Below are positions 1 to 10,242 of a DNA stretch of 64,000 nucleotides, one piece after another. The position numbers were made by a program, and so were the translations under genes. The DNA lies in contig NZ_AVCK01000022.1 of assembly GCF_000747155.1 (NCBI RefSeq), forward strand, positions 1 to 64,000, written 5' to 3'. The stretch's first letter is position 1. Each line of letters opens with the position of its first letter. Under the pieces are notes generated by a model, which made no database searches, was not told the origin of the DNA, and saw only the letters and a list, made by a program, of their open reading frames with translations. Source of the DNA: Arenimonas metalli CF5-1. GTDB lineage: Bacteria; Pseudomonadota; Gammaproteobacteria; Xanthomonadales; Xanthomonadaceae.

Positions 1-1389
1 CTTGCGCTCGCGCTGCGCGCCCGGGCGCGGGCCGCTGCGTTCGCGCGAACCGCCGCCCGGACGACCGCCGTCGCGACCGCCGCTGCGGCCACCGCGGCCG
101 CGCTTCTCGTCCTCGGCGGCCTTGGCTTCGCGCACTTCGCGGAAGATCGCGGTGACGCTCTCGGCCTCGCCCTCGTCCTCGCCCTCGACCTTCGGTCGCG
201 GCGCGCGCGGCTTGGCGATCAGCAGCTCGGGCTCGACCGCGGCCACCGGCAGCTTCTGCTCGATGTAGGCCTCGATGTCGGGCAGCGACATCGCGTAGCG
301 CTCGCAGGCGAAGCTGATCGCGTCACCCTCGGCGCCCAGGCGCGCGGTGCGGCCGATGCGGTGGACGTAGTCCTCGGCGTCGAACGGCAGGTCGTAGTTG
401 TAGACGTGCGAGACGCCGTCGATGTGCAGGCCGCGGGCCGCCACGTCGGTGGCGACCAGCAGGTCGAGCTGGCCCTTCTGGAAGCGCGCCAGCAGCGTCT
501 CGCGCTTCTTCTGCGGCACGTCGCCCGACAGCACGCCGACGCGGAAACCGGCGCGCTCGAGCGCCTTGGCCACGCGCTCCACCCACACCTTGGTGTTCAC
601 GAACACCATCGTGCGGTGGCCCTCGCTGCGGGTCAGCAGGCCGATCAGCAGCGGGATCTTTTCTTCGTCGGCCGGGAAGTAGACCAGCTGCCGCACCTTG
701 GCGGCGGTGATGAACTCGGTCTCGACGACGAGCTTCTCGGGCTCGTTCATGTGCTCGTAGGCCAGCTCCAGCACGCGGTGGCTGAGGGTGGCGGAGAACA
801 GCAGGGTCTGGCGCTCGGTGCGGATCGGCATGCGGCGCAGCAGGAAGCGGATGTCCTTGATGAAGCCGAGGTCGAACATGCGGTCGGCCTCGTCGAGCAC
901 GCAGACTTCGCAGGCGTGCAGCGAAACGACCTTGTGCTGCTTGACGTAGTCGATCAGGCGGCCCGGGGTGGCGATGATCACGTCCACGCCCTGCTGCAGC
1001 AGCTCGCGCTGCTTGTCGTAGTCGACGCCGCCGTACACCAGGGCGAAGCGCAGGCCGAGGTCGGAGCCGAACTTCACCGCGTCCTTGTGGATCTGGATGG
1101 CCAGCTCGCGGGTGGGCGCCAGGATGAGCGCGCGCGGGTCCTCGGGCTTGCGGTCGGCCAGGGCCGGGCGGGTCAGCAGGCGGTTGATCAGGGCGACCAG
1201 GAAGGCCAGGGTCTTGCCGGTGCCGGTCTGGGCCTGGCCGGCGACGTCACGGCCGTTGAGGGCCAGCGGCAGGGTCAGGGCCTGGATCGGGGTGCAGCGG
1301 GTGAAGCCCGCGGATTCGAGGCCAGCCTGCAGGGCCGGGTGCAGCTCGAAGCTGGAAAAAACGATGTCAGTCAGCGGTTTATCGGACAT
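1..1389 (-). CDS. rhlB: ATP-dependent RNA helicase RhlB, DEAD-box (3' end outside window)
   Basis: DEAD-box helicase of the RNA degradosome, which unwinds structured RNA for RNase E/PNPase. In order it shows a Q motif (TPIQ), Walker A (AQTGTGKT), PTRELA, TPGRL, DEAD ([13 protein letters not shown]), SAT and HRIGRTAR, so both RecA lobes are complete. After about residue 400 it has a charged linker and then an Arg/Gly-rich tail ([17 protein letters not shown]) that runs off the window edge; 463 codons are visible without a stop. The start is ATG at 1389 ([11 protein letters not shown]), with purine-rich AAGAGAG upstream. It is divergent from trxA, and the rhlB / trxA-rho arrangement is typical of Xanthomonadaceae. 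The RGG-like tail suggests extra RNA binding (inference). Confidence 0.93.
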   Translation of the reverse strand, partial: MSDKPLTDIVFSSFELHPALQAGLESAGFTRCTPIQALTLPLALNGRDVAGQAQTGTGKTLAFLVALINRLLTRPALADRKPEDPRALILAPTRELAIQIHKDAVKFGSDLGLRFALVYGGVDYDKQRELLQQGVDVIIATPGRLIDYVKQHKVVSLHACEVCVLDEADRMFDLGFIKDIRFLLRRMPIRTERQTLLFSATLSHRVLELAYEHMNEPEKLVVETEFITAAKVRQLVYFPADEEKIPLLIGLLTRSEGHRTMVFVNTKVWVERVAKALERAGFRVGVLSGDVPQKKRETLLARFQKGQLDLLVATDVAARGLHIDGVSHVYNYDLPFDAEDYVHRIGRTARLGAEGDAISFACERYAMSLPDIEAYIEQKLPVAAVEPELLIAKPRAPRPKVEGEDEGEAESVTAIFREVREAKAAEDEKRGRGGRSGGRDGGRPGGGSRERSGPRPGAQRERK

Positions 1390-1557
1390 GGGACTCTCTT
1401 GGGGCGCGTCTCTGCGCTTGCGCGGCCTGTCCGGGAATCGCAAACTCGTGGCGTCCGGGGGTGCCGCTGTCGGTTGTTTATCGGCGAAAGCGCCCCAGTT
1501 TAACCCAACGATGGCGGCAACCGGCCGCATCCCCCAAGAAAATCAGGAGTTTGAGGC

Positions 1558-1884
1558 ATGAGCGACCAGGTCCTACACGTGGGCGACAGCGACTTCGAGG
1601 CCCAGGTGCTCAAGTCCGACACCCCGGTGCTGGTGGATTTCTGGGCCGAGTGGTGCGGCCCCTGCAAGATGATCGGCCCGATGGTCGACGAGCTGGCCGG
1701 CACCTACGCCGGCAAGGTCAAGGTCGTGAAGATAAATATTGATCACAACCCCCAGACTCCCAGGCAGTACGCGGTCCGCGGCATCCCGACCCTGATGATG
1801 TTCAAGGACGGCAAGGTGCACTCGACCCAGGTCGGCGCGGTCGGCAAGTCGCAGCTCGCGCAGTTCATGGACAAGGCGCTCTGA
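1558..1884 (+). CDS. trxA: Thioredoxin 1
   Basis: Cytosolic thiol-disulfide reductase of 108 residues, the classical thioredoxin size. The active site WCGPC is at about residues 32-36, the buried Asp is in VDFWAEW, and the cis-proline loop is RGIPTLMMF. The start ATG follows AGGAGTTTGAGGC, a good ribosome site. A short palindromic GC stem (ggccccggccggggcc) lies just after the stop, about 150 bases before rho. It is part of the conserved rhlB-trxA-rho neighbourhood; thioredoxin reductase is not in this window. Confidence 0.97.
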   Translation: MSDQVLHVGDSDFEAQVLKSDTPVLVDFWAEWCGPCKMIGPMVDELAGTYAGKVKVVKINIDHNPQTPRQYAVRGIPTLMMFKDGKVHSTQVGAVGKSQLAQFMDKAL

Positions 1885-1929
1885 GCGCCCGCGCCCCGGC
1901 CCCGGCCGGGGCCTTCCGCCCCGCGCGGG

Positions 1930-1959
1930 TTGTCGCCGCGGGGCGGCCGGTGTTAGCGT
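1930..1959 (+). promoter_or_regulatory. Possible rho promoter
   Basis: TTGTCG at 1930-1935 and TAGCGT at 1954-1959, separated by 18 bases, form a weak sigma-70-like pair in the trxA-rho gap. Transcription from here would give rho a leader of roughly 75-80 bases, which would suit Rho's known autogenous control. Read-through from trxA is equally possible. Confidence 0.3.
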
Positions 1960-2043
1960 AATGAGGTCGTGGCGCCCCGGGCGCCCACTCTCTTCTGCAA
2001 GAACCCCTCCCTCCCCCACGCTCGCGTTCGCGAGGTGAATCCT

Positions 2044-3789
2044 GTGTCCGATAACGAAAACGAATCCGGCGTAAGCGCCGAGAAGCGCCCGCGCAAGCCG
2101 CGCAGCGCCCCCACCCAGAACCCCGCTGAAACCGCGACCCCGCCCGCTTCCGAGCGAGCGCCCGAGCGCGCGCCCGCGCCGGCAGCCAGCGGCGGCGACG
2201 CCCCGTCGGGCGGCGGCCAGGAAAGCGGCCAGCCGCGATCCGGCGGCGGCCAGCCGCACGAAGGCGGCGGCCAGCCCCAGGGCGGCAGCCACGGCGGCGG
2301 CCAGCAGAACGAAGCCGGTGGCCAGGGCGGCGAAGGCGGCCAGGGTGGCGAAGGCGGCTTCCGCGAGGGCCGGCGCAATCGCCGCGACCGCTTCCGCGAC
2401 AAGCGCGACCGCTTCCGCGACCGCCCGCGCGATGGCGGCGGCGACGACGAAGCCGGCAACGGTGGTGGCAACGGCGGCGGCGAGCGCAACGACCGCCCGA
2501 TGCCGCAGCTGCCGCCGGACTTCCCGACCTACAGCCTCAACGACCTCAAGCGGATGCCGGCGCACAAGCTGCTGGAAATCGCCGACAAGCTGAACCTGCA
2601 TGAGGGCGTGGCCCGCATGCGCAAGCAGGACGTGAACTTCGCCCTGCTCAAGGTACTGACCCGCCACCCCGCCGGCGTCGCCGGCGACGGCGTGCTGGAA
2701 ATCCTGCCCGACGGCTACGGCTTCCTGCGCAGCGACGATGCCAGCTACCTGGCCGGCCCGGACGACGTCTACATCTCGCCCAGCCAGATCCGCCGCTTCA
2801 ACCTGCGCACCGGCGACCACATCGCCGGCCGCATCCGCAGCCCGAAGGACGGCGAGCGCTACGTCGCGCTCAACATCGTCGACACCATCAACGGCGAGCC
2901 GCCGGAGGCGTCGAAGGGCAAGGTGCTGTTCGAGAACCTGACGCCGCTGTTCCCGCGCGAGCGCTTCAAGCTCGAGCGCGGCAACGGTTCGTCGGAAGAC
3001 ATCACCGGCCGCGTGATGGACCTGATGTCGCCGATCGGCAAGGGCCAGCGCGCCCTGATCGTCTCGCCGCCCAAGGCCGGCAAGACCATGCTGATGCAGA
3101 ACGTCGCCCAGGCCATCCTGCACAACCACCCGGAAGTGCACCTGATCGTGCTGCTGATCGACGAGCGCCCGGAAGAAGTGACCGAGATGCAGCGCAGCGT
3201 GCGCGGCGAAGTGATCTCGTCCACCTTCGACGAGCCGGCCGCGCGCCACGTGCAGGTCGCCGAGATGGTGATCGAGCGCGCCAAGCGCCTGGTCGAGCAC
3301 AAGAAGGACGTGGTGATCATGCTCGACTCGATCACCCGCCTGGCCCGCGCCTACAACACCGTGGTGCCCAGCTCCGGCAAGGTGCTCACCGGTGGCGTCG
3401 ACGCCAACGCCCTGCACCGCCCGAAGCGCTTCTTCGGCGCGGCCCGCAACGTCGAGGAAGGCGGCTCGCTGACGATCATCGCCACGGCCCTGGTGGAAAC
3501 GGGCTCGAAGATGGACGAGGTGATCTACGAAGAGTTCAAGGGCACCGGCAACAGCGAAGTGCACCTGGACCGCCGCATCGCCGAGAAGCGCGTCTACCCG
3601 GCCATCAACATCAACCGCTCCGGCACCCGCCGCGAGGAGCTGCTGATCGAGCCGGACATGCTGCAGAAGATCTGGATCCTCCGGAAGCTGCTGCATCCGA
3701 TGGACGAGCTGGCCGCGATGGAGTTCCTGCTCGAGAAGATGAAGAACACCAAGTCGAACGACGAGTTCTTCTCTTCGATGAAGCGCTGA
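2044..3789 (+). CDS. rho: Transcription termination factor Rho with long disordered N-terminus
   Basis: Hexameric RNA-dependent ATPase that ends transcription. The GTG at 2044 (VSDNENESG) is preceded by GAGGTGAAT and gives 581 residues; an upstream in-frame ATG at 1969 lacks a ribosome site. Residues 1 to about 158 are low complexity: Pro/Ser/Ala, then Gly/Gln-rich (GGGQ repeats), then [19 protein letters not shown], then Gly/Asn. The conserved body starts at [10 protein letters not shown] (about residue 160) and is about 420 residues, like E. coli Rho. It contains the RNA-binding fold (DGYGFLRS), Walker A (PPKAGKT, about 342-348), Walker B ([16 protein letters not shown]) and the Q/R-loop region ([20 protein letters not shown]). 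An intrinsic terminator follows directly. Confidence 0.96.
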   Translation: MSDNENESGVSAEKRPRKPRSAPTQNPAETATPPASERAPERAPAPAASGGDAPSGGGQESGQPRSGGGQPHEGGGQPQGGSHGGGQQNEAGGQGGEGGQGGEGGFREGRRNRRDRFRDKRDRFRDRPRDGGGDDEAGNGGGNGGGERNDRPMPQLPPDFPTYSLNDLKRMPAHKLLEIADKLNLHEGVARMRKQDVNFALLKVLTRHPAGVAGDGVLEILPDGYGFLRSDDASYLAGPDDVYISPSQIRRFNLRTGDHIAGRIRSPKDGERYVALNIVDTINGEPPEASKGKVLFENLTPLFPRERFKLERGNGSSEDITGRVMDLMSPIGKGQRALIVSPPKAGKTMLMQNVAQAILHNHPEVHLIVLLIDERPEEVTEMQRSVRGEVISSTFDEPAARHVQVAEMVIERAKRLVEHKKDVVIMLDSITRLARAYNTVVPSSGKVLTGGVDANALHRPKRFFGAARNVEEGGSLTIIATALVETGSKMDEVIYEEFKGTGNSEVHLDRRIAEKRVYPAININRSGTRREELLIEPDMLQKIWILRKLLHPMDELAAMEFLLEKMKNTKSNDEFFSSMKR

Positions 3790-3808
3790 GGCACCCGGCA
3801 GGAAAAAG

Positions 3809-3836
3809 AAAAAGCCCCGCGGAAGCGGGGCTTTTT
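3809..3836. terminator. Bidirectional intrinsic terminator between rho and the TonB-like gene
   Basis: A perfect 12-bp inverted repeat (aaaaagccccgc / gcggggcttttt) encloses the GNRA-like tetraloop ggaa. Because the arms carry A5 and T5, it can terminate both the rho transcript and the convergent minus-strand gene ending at 3853. Confidence 0.93.
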
Positions 3837-3852
3837 CGTGGCTTCCGCCGGC

Positions 3853-4653
3853 TCAGCCGCCGATCGGCGTCTGCAGCTTCCAGCGCTCCGAGTTCGCGAC
3901 GCCGCCGTCGCCCAGCTCGGCGGCCTCGTCCTTGGCGCGCTCCTCCGCCACCCAGGCCGGCGCCTGCACGGGCGCCATCCGCGTGCGGACCCAGCGCCCC
4001 TGGAAACCCGGCGGCGTGTAAAGGACCGGAACCACGGCCCGGCCGCCCTTGACGTCGGGGATGACCCAGCCGGCCGCGGCCTGCTCGGAGGCCTCTCGGA
4101 AGGCCTCGACGTGGCGTCCGACCTGGTTGGTCTCCACCTCACCCCCCAGCAACAGCAGCTCTTCCACGGCGGAGCGGATCACCCGCCCCTCGTCGTCGGT
4201 CTGCACGAACAGCTTCACGCGGGCGCCGACGCCATGGTCCGCCGGCCGGCGCGGATAGCGCGGCGGCTTGACCCGCCGGGCCGCGACTTCCGCCGCGCCC
4301 TGGTCGGTGGCGTCGATGAAAGTCACCTCCTTGAAGCCGATGCGCACGCCCTGCTCGCCCGGCTGGCGCACGACGAACAGGGCGAGGTTGACGTAGGCAT
4401 AGGCCTTGACCGGCTTGCCTTCGTGCAGGATCGGCTCGAAGCGCCAGCCCATCATCTGCTGCTCGAAGCTCTTCATGACCCCCTCGCCCAGCTGCTGGTG
4501 GTCGAGCTTCACTTCGACGACGCGGCCCTCGGCGTCGATCGCCAGGTCGCCATGGGTGCTGGCGGTGAACACCTCCTGCAGGTCGCTGGCGGACGCCGAC
4601 GGGGAGGCCAGCGCGCCGACCAGGACGGCGAGAGGGGCAAGCAGCTTCATCAT
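3853..4653 (-). CDS. Secreted protein with two TonB C-terminal-like repeats
   Basis: A 266-residue protein with a cleavable signal peptide (MMKLLAPLAVLVGALASPSASAS), so probably periplasmic. The mature part holds two repeats resembling TonB C-terminal domains: roughly residues 25-95 (LAIDAEGRVVEVKL ... WRFEPILHEGKPV) and 130-215 (YPRRPADHGVGARVKLFVQTD ... WVIPD). The dGrV, wrfeP and GkPV positions fit that family. Unlike true TonB it has no long Pro-rich spacer and no retained N-terminal anchor, so energy transduction is doubtful. It is convergent with rho and divergent from the antiporter. Two adjacent ATGs (4653 and 4650) are possible starts. Function unknown. Confidence 0.75.
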   Translation of the reverse strand: MMKLLAPLAVLVGALASPSASASDLQEVFTASTHGDLAIDAEGRVVEVKLDHQQLGEGVMKSFEQQMMGWRFEPILHEGKPVKAYAYVNLALFVVRQPGEQGVRIGFKEVTFIDATDQGAAEVAARRVKPPRYPRRPADHGVGARVKLFVQTDDEGRVIRSAVEELLLLGGEVETNQVGRHVEAFREASEQAAAGWVIPDVKGGRAVVPVLYTPPGFQGRWVRTRMAPVQAPAWVAEERAKDEAAELGDGGVANSERWKLQTPIGG

Positions 4654-4752
4654 GGATTCGATTCCGGGGGGACGAGGCCGGAGTTAAGCATCGGTCGACG
4701 GGCGGGACAAGGCGTGGCCTCCGCGCCATGTCGCGCCGTCACGCCGCTGACG

Positions 4753-4758
4753 CATAAT
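4753..4758 (+). promoter_or_regulatory. -10 box of the antiporter gene (leaderless geometry)
   Basis: CATAAT ends exactly 6 bases (cgggcc) before the ATG at 4765, so the expected transcription start coincides with the start codon. No convincing -35 is visible. Confidence 0.5.
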
Positions 4759-4764
4759 CGGGCC

Positions 4765-6570
4765 ATGCACGGCACCGGCTACCTCGGCATCATCCTCGTC
4801 TTCCTGATCGCGGCGGTGGTCGCGGTGCCGCTGTTCCGGCGCCTGGGGCTGGGCGCGATCCTCGGCTACCTCGCCGCCGGCGTGGCGATCGGCCCGGAAG
4901 GGCTGGCGGTGGTGCCCGACCCCGAGGACGTGCTGGCCGCGTCCGAATTCGGCGTGGTCATGCTGCTCTTCATCATCGGCCTCGAGCTGAGCCCGCCGCG
5001 CCTGTGGGTGATGCGCCGGCAGGTGTTCGGCACGGGCGGCCTGCAGGTGCTGGTGTCGGCGGCGGCGATCGGCCTGGTCGCCGCGACCTTCCTGGGCGGA
5101 TGGAAGGCACCGGTGGTCGTGGGCCTGGGCCTGGCGCTGTCCTCCACCGCGGTCGGGCTGCAGCTGCTGGCCGAGCGCAAGGAGCTGACCGCCGCGCACG
5201 GCCGCGTCGCCTTCGCCATCCTGCTGTTCCAGGACCTGGTGGCCATCCCGCTGCTGGCGGCGATCCCGCTGCTGGGCGAGGCCAAGGCGCTCGAACAGTC
5301 GGCGCCGCCGATGGCGTCGGTGCTCAACGCGGTGGTGGTGATCGCCGCGGTGATCGTCGGTGGCCGGCTGCTGCTGCGGCACCTGCTGCGCGTCGTGGCC
5401 CGCGCCAACTCGGTGGAGGTCTTCACCGCCACCGCGCTGCTGGTGGTCGTGGGCAACGCCTGGCTGATGCAGTGGGTCGGGCTGTCGATGGGCCTCGGCG
5501 CCTTCCTGGCCGGCGTGCTGCTGGCGGACTCGGAGTACCGGCACGAGCTCGAGTCGCACATCGAACCGTTCAAGGGCCTGTTCCTGGGCCTGTTCTTCAT
5601 GGCGGTCGGCATGAGCATCGACCTGGGCGTGGTCGCACGCGAACCGGCGGTGATCCTGGGCGGCGTGCTGGCGCTGCTGGCGGTGAAGACCCTGCTGCTG
5701 ATGGCGATCGGCCGCTGGTCGGGCGGGCTGGCGCCGCGCGAGGCGCTGCGGCTGGGCGCGGTGCTGGCGATGGGCGGCGAGTTTGGTTTCGTGGTGTTCG
5801 CCGAGGCCCTCAAGGCCGGGCTGATCGACGCCGCGATGCGCGACAAGCTGTTCGTCGTGATCGGCCTGTCGATGGCGGCCACGCCGCTGGCGCTGATGGC
5901 AGTGTCGCGCTGGCTGCAGACCCACCCCGAGCCCAAGCCCCAGCGCGCGCACGACACCATCGACGACGAGCACCCGCGGGTGATCATCGCCGGCTTCGGC
6001 CGCATGGGGCAGATCGTCGGCCGCATGCTGCGGGCGCAGAAGATCCCGTTCACCGCGCTCGAGACCAGCGCCGAGCAGGTGGATTTCCTGCGTCGCTTCG
6101 GCAACAAGATCTACTTCGGCGACCCGGCCCGGCCCGAGCTGCTGCGGGCCGCGCGGGCCGACCTGGCCGAGGTGTTCGTGCTCACCACCGACGACCCCGA
6201 CGCCAACGTGCGCACGGCACGGCTGGTGAAACGGATGTTCCCGCACCTGAAGGTGTACGCCCGCGCCCGCAACCGCCAGCACGCGTTCAAGCTGATGGAC
6301 ATGGACGTGCAGGTGACGCGCGAGACCTTCCACTCCAGCCTGGTGCTGGGCCGCCGGGTGATGGAGGCGCTGGGCGTGCCGGCCGAGGAGGCCGCGCGCA
6401 ACACCGAGCGCTTCCGCGAGCACGACGAGGCGCTGCTGCGCCAGCAGCACCTGGTCTACGACGACGAGGCGGCGCTGGTGGCGTCGGCGCGCGAAGCGCA
6501 GCGCGAACTCGAGACCCTGTTCGAAGCCGACATCGAGCCGGCGGACGATGATGGGGATGCGGGGCGCTGA
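4765..6570 (+). CDS. CPA2-family monovalent cation:proton antiporter (KefB/KefC-like)
   Basis: Inner-membrane K+(or Na+)/H+ antiporter of 601 residues. Residues 1 to about 385 form the hydrophobic Na_H_Exchanger domain of 12-13 helices, with LGYLAAGVAIGPEG, FIIGLELSP, LFQDLVAIPLL and the pore-like GMSIDLG. After the linker HPEPKPQRAHDTIDDE comes an RCK/TrkA-N domain from about residue 402 (VIIAGFGRMGQIVGRML), a dinucleotide-binding GxGxxG variant, which gates KefC relatives in response to glutathione adducts or nucleotides. The acidic C-terminus (EPADDDGDAGR) is typical. The ATG at 4765 sits 6 bases after a -10-like CATAAT and has no Shine-Dalgarno. No KefF/KefG ancillary subunit is adjacent. 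Confidence 0.9.
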   Translation: MHGTGYLGIILVFLIAAVVAVPLFRRLGLGAILGYLAAGVAIGPEGLAVVPDPEDVLAASEFGVVMLLFIIGLELSPPRLWVMRRQVFGTGGLQVLVSAAAIGLVAATFLGGWKAPVVVGLGLALSSTAVGLQLLAERKELTAAHGRVAFAILLFQDLVAIPLLAAIPLLGEAKALEQSAPPMASVLNAVVVIAAVIVGGRLLLRHLLRVVARANSVEVFTATALLVVVGNAWLMQWVGLSMGLGAFLAGVLLADSEYRHELESHIEPFKGLFLGLFFMAVGMSIDLGVVAREPAVILGGVLALLAVKTLLLMAIGRWSGGLAPREALRLGAVLAMGGEFGFVVFAEALKAGLIDAAMRDKLFVVIGLSMAATPLALMAVSRWLQTHPEPKPQRAHDTIDDEHPRVIIAGFGRMGQIVGRMLRAQKIPFTALETSAEQVDFLRRFGNKIYFGDPARPELLRAARADLAEVFVLTTDDPDANVRTARLVKRMFPHLKVYARARNRQHAFKLMDMDVQVTRETFHSSLVLGRRVMEALGVPAEEAARNTERFREHDEALLRQQHLVYDDEAALVASAREAQRELETLFEADIEPADDDGDAGR

Positions 6571-6578
6571 TCCCGGCT

Positions 6579-9500
6579 TTAGCGCGGGTCGCGCAGGAAC
6601 CTCGCCAACGACGGCGTGCCGCTGCGCGCCGGTTCGAACTCCGCGGCCACGTCGACGAAGCCGCGCAGCACGGCGATGTCGTGCGGCGTGCGCCCCAGGC
6701 CATCGCGGGCCTGGCGGTTGCCGCCCTCGCGCAGCAGGCGCTGCACCACGCGCGGCAGGCCGTGCAGCGCGGCCAGGTGCAGCGGGGTGAAGCCGCGCTG
6801 GTCCTGCGCGTCGAGGCTGACGTCTTCGGCCAGCAGGCGCTCGAGTGCCGCCAGCAGCACGTCCTCGTCGCAGGCGGCGCCGGGCTCGGCGCGCGCGCCC
6901 AGCAGCAGCAGCAGTGGCGTCTGGCCGAGCGCGCTGGGCTCGTCCGGACCGGCGTCGGCCAGCAGCAGGATGTCCATCAGGGCCAGCACGCGCTGGCGGT
7001 CGCGCGAGGAGAACGCGTGCAGCGCCGCGCAGTGCAGCGGGCCCAGGCCCTGGGCGTCGCGCGCCTGCGGGTTGGCGGCGTGCGCGAGCAGGCGCGACAC
7101 CAGTTCGGGCTGGCCCAGCGCGGCGGCCAGCATCAGCGGCGTGACCTCGCCGGGCAGCGCGAGGTCGGGCGCAGCCCCAGCGCGCAGCAGCTGGTCCACC
7201 ACGCCGACGTGGCGCATGGAAATCGCGGCCGACAGCGGCGTGGCGCCGGTGCGCGCCGAGAGCGCGGTGTCGGCGCCGCGCTCGAGCAGCAAGGCCACCA
7301 CCACGTCGTGGCCGCCGCCGGCGGCGCGCAGCAGCGCGGTGCAGCCCTGGGTGTCGGTGCCGTCCACCGGCAGCCCGAGTTCGAGCAGGCGCAGCACGGC
7401 CTCGGCATCGCCGGCCATCGCGGCGGCCGGCAGGTCGGCGGCCTGAAGCGCGCGGCCCGGCAGCTGCCACTGGCGCCACTCGAGCCAGTGCGAGAGTTCG
7501 CGGCGATCGGCCGCGAGCGCCAGGCCGAGCGGCGTCTGGCCATCCGGCGCGGACAGCGCCGGCGAGGCGCCGTGGCGGATCAGCACGCGCAGCGCGCTCT
7601 CGCGGCCCAGGGTGGCGGCGACGTGCAGCGCGGTGTGGCCGCGGCCGTCGCGGGCGTTCGGATCGACGCCGGCGGCCAGCAGCGCTTCCGCGAGGCGCAG
7701 CCAGCCCAGCTGGATCGCCAGGCCCAGCGGCGGATCCGCGGGCGCGCCGCCGAACGCGTCGGCGCCGCGCTCGAGCAGGGCCAGCGCGAACTGCTCGTGG
7801 CCGCGCGTCGTGTGCTCGCCGCTCTGGCAGGCCTGCAGCCACAGCGCCAAACCGCCGCGGCCGCCGACCGGCTGCGCCACTTCCAGCAGGCGCTGCAGCG
7901 CCGGCAGCGCGTGGCCGCCGCGGCCCAGCAGGTGGAACAGCACGCTCTGCTCGCCGTCGATGACGACATCGGCGCGGGCACCGTGGCGCAGCAGCCAGTC
8001 GAATCCGGCGGCGTCGCCTTCGCCCGAGAACTCGAGCAGCAGCGAGGCCATGCCTGCCGCATCCGGGCCGGCGCCGAGCCGCAGCATGGCCTCGGCCGAT
8101 TCGCGCCGGCCGGACTGCAGGGCTTCGCGCAGAAGTTCACGCGGCGTCTTCTCGAAGTGGCCCTCGGACAAGCCCTCGGCGACGCTGGCCGGCAGCGGAT
8201 AGGACGGATCGAGCACCGCCACCAGCGGCCAGCGGCCGGCGCCGAGCGCGTGCTCGAGCGCGCGGCGGCCGTCGGCGTCGCGCTGCTCGGGATTCACGCC
8301 GAGCGCGATCAGATGGCGCAGGAACTCCGGCGTCGCGCCGGCCTCGGTGGCCAGCACCAGCGCGTTGCGGCCGTGGCCGTCGACCGCGGACACCTCGGGA
8401 CGCGCCTGCGCCAGCCGTGCCAGCACGGCCGCGTGATGGCCGCGGGCGGCTTCGAGCAGCGGCGTGATGTCGTCGGCATCGTGGGCGTTGCGGTCGGCGC
8501 CGGCGTCGAGCAGTTCGCCGACGATCTCGGCGTTGCCGGCGGCGCAGGCCAGCAGCAGCGCGGTGCGCTGGCGGGCGCCGCGCGCGTCCACCCGCGCCTT
8601 GTGCCGCAGCAGCAGCTGCACGCCGGCGGTGTCGTCGTCGCCCACCACCGCGGCCAGCAGCGCCGGCTGGCCGTCCTTGGGCTCGGGCTTGGCGCCGCGC
8701 TCGATCAGGAAGCGCGCGAGGCGCCAGTTGCCGGCCGCGCAGGCGATGCCCAGCGGGCTGAAGCCTTCGGCGTTGAGCGCCTCGAGCGTGGCGCCGGCGT
8801 CGAGCAGCAGGGCCGCCACGGCGGCGTCGGTGCTGCGCGCGGCATGGTGCAGCGGCGTGTTGCCGTCGGCGTCGGCGCGACGCGGGTCGGCGCCGTTGGC
8901 GAGCAGGGTCATCACCGCCTCGGGGCGGCCGTGCCAGCTGTCGCGGGTGGCGGCCAGCAGCGGCGTGAGGCCGGCGTGCTCGTCGTTGAGGTCGACGCCG
9001 CGGGCGATCAGTTCGCGCAGCAGGCGCAGGTCGCCCAGCAGCGCGGCCAGCATCGGCAGGGTGCGCTGGTCGCGATCATCGGGATCGGGCTCGGCGCCCG
9101 GGTCGACGCCGGCTTCGAGCAGGGCCAGGGCCGTCTCGATGCGGCCGGCGCGGGCGGCGGCGTAGAGCTCGGCTTCGGGCGACAGGCCGGCGTCGCCCAA
9201 GGCCAGCGGCGGGGCGTCGTCTTCGTCGTCGTCGCCGTAAATCGGCAGGCTGGCCAGCGAGGGCGGTGCCGGCGGCGCGCCGAAGCGCTGCACCAGCGCA
9301 TGCGCGGCCACGGCGACCGCCAGCAGGCCGCCCGCCGCCAGCCAGCGGTAAGGCGCGGGCACCAGGCCCGGCCAGGCCAGCAGCAGGGAAGCCGCCAGCA
9401 CGGCGAACACGGACAGGGCGACCACGAAACCGCGCCCGGCCTCCTCCGGCCCGCCGGAACCGACGGCGGCGGCCAGCGGCGGCAGGCGCCCCGATTCCCG

Positions 9501-9875
9501 CTCGGCCAGGCCGTAAGCGGGCCAGGCCCGCCACAGGCACAGCAGCGCCGCGCCGGCCATGCCGCTGAGCGCCAGCGCCGACGTCAGCGAGCCGGTGTCG
9601 CGCAGCGCGGCCAGCGGCCAGGCGGTGGCCAGCGCCACCAGGCCCAGCCCCAGCAGCCAGGCAAGGGCCAGGCCCAGGGCCTCGCGCAGGCCCGCGGCGT
9701 CGAAGCCCGGCGTCGGCCGCAGGCCGCGCAGGCTGGCCAGGCCCAGGGCCAGGGCCGGCTGCGCCAGCCAGGCGCCCAGCAGGCCGGCCGGATGCGGCCA
9801 GGCCACGGCCAGGGTCAGGCCGGCGCCCAGCAGCAGCCAGGCCCAGGCCAGCGCGACGCGGCGGGCTTCAGCCAT
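6579..9875 (-). CDS. Membrane-anchored giant ankyrin-repeat protein
   Basis: A 1098-residue Ala/Leu-rich protein. The first about 210 residues contain several hydrophobic helices, followed by an acidic spacer ([11 protein letters not shown]). From about residue 230 to the end run 20 or more ankyrin repeats, seen as repeated GxTPLhhAA..G and LLe.GAdp ([40 protein letters not shown]). The repeats are probably cytoplasmic and bind a protein partner that the sequence does not reveal. The ATG at 9875 overlaps the end of the YcgL gene by 8 bases, suggesting translational coupling. I know of no specific function; long Ank proteins vary greatly between relatives. Confidence 0.85.
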   Translation of the reverse strand: MAEARRVALAWAWLLLGAGLTLAVAWPHPAGLLGAWLAQPALALGLASLRGLRPTPGFDAAGLREALGLALAWLLGLGLVALATAWPLAALRDTGSLTSALALSGMAGAALLCLWRAWPAYGLAERESGRLPPLAAAVGSGGPEEAGRGFVVALSVFAVLAASLLLAWPGLVPAPYRWLAAGGLLAVAVAAHALVQRFGAPPAPPSLASLPIYGDDDEDDAPPLALGDAGLSPEAELYAAARAGRIETALALLEAGVDPGAEPDPDDRDQRTLPMLAALLGDLRLLRELIARGVDLNDEHAGLTPLLAATRDSWHGRPEAVMTLLANGADPRRADADGNTPLHHAARSTDAAVAALLLDAGATLEALNAEGFSPLGIACAAGNWRLARFLIERGAKPEPKDGQPALLAAVVGDDDTAGVQLLLRHKARVDARGARQRTALLLACAAGNAEIVGELLDAGADRNAHDADDITPLLEAARGHHAAVLARLAQARPEVSAVDGHGRNALVLATEAGATPEFLRHLIALGVNPEQRDADGRRALEHALGAGRWPLVAVLDPSYPLPASVAEGLSEGHFEKTPRELLREALQSGRRESAEAMLRLGAGPDAAGMASLLLEFSGEGDAAGFDWLLRHGARADVVIDGEQSVLFHLLGRGGHALPALQRLLEVAQPVGGRGGLALWLQACQSGEHTTRGHEQFALALLERGADAFGGAPADPPLGLAIQLGWLRLAEALLAAGVDPNARDGRGHTALHVAATLGRESALRVLIRHGASPALSAPDGQTPLGLALAADRRELSHWLEWRQWQLPGRALQAADLPAAAMAGDAEAVLRLLELGLPVDGTDTQGCTALLRAAGGGHDVVVALLLERGADTALSARTGATPLSAAISMRHVGVVDQLLRAGAAPDLALPGEVTPLMLAAALGQPELVSRLLAHAANPQARDAQGLGPLHCAALHAFSSRDRQRVLALMDILLLADAGPDEPSALGQTPLLLLLGARAEPGAACDEDVLLAALERLLAEDVSLDAQDQRGFTPLHLAALHGLPRVVQRLLREGGNRQARDGLGRTPHDIAVLRGFVDVAAEFEPARSGTPSLARFLRDPR

Positions 9876-10122
9876 CGACCAGGGGATCCAGCATGGTCGG
9901 CGGGAACTGCAGGTGGAAGCCGTGCGTGGCCAGGTTGCTGCGCACCACCCCGGCGTCGGCCCGGGCCAGGCGCCGCTCGGGCGTGAGCGCCACCTCGAGC
10001 ACGAAGGCGAGCTCGCCCAGCGGCAGCCGCACGGGATCGGGCATCACCGCGAAGTCGTCCCGCTTGCGCAGGTAGACATAGGTATCGGGCTTCCGGAGGG
10101 ACTTGTAGACGTAGGCTTGCAT
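9868..10122 (-). CDS. YcgL domain-containing protein
   Basis: A small 84-residue protein beginning [18 protein letters not shown] and containing [23 protein letters not shown] and [12 protein letters not shown], the hallmarks of the YcgL family (length about 90-100). The ATG at 10122 was chosen because it matches the family N-terminus. The frame stays open far upstream, but that part is a shadow of the S9 peptidase gene. The molecular function of YcgL is not known to me. The gene overlaps and is co-directional with the ankyrin gene. Confidence 0.85.
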   Translation of the reverse strand: MQAYVYKSLRKPDTYVYLRKRDDFAVMPDPVRLPLGELAFVLEVALTPERRLARADAGVVRSNLATHGFHLQFPPTMLDPLVDG

Positions 10123-10242
10123 GGCGCCGCCGCTGGGTTCGGCCGATTGTCGCCGCAAACGCCACGGGGGAAAAGCAGCACGGGCCGCCCACACGCGGGC
10201 TTTGCTAGGCTTGCGGGCCGACATCGCCCACTGGGAGCCGCC

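Noticed and set aside
361-1503. Open plus-strand frame of 380 codons across the rhlB region
   Set aside because: It is the antisense shadow of rhlB: repeated His/Gln/Val/Ala composition, no homology and no ribosome site. Many frames of this kind occur in the window because of the high GC content.
6681-9986. 1101-codon plus-strand frame opposite the ankyrin gene
   Set aside because: Gln/Arg-rich shadow. The minus strand carries clear ankyrin repeats with normal codon use, which settles the strand.
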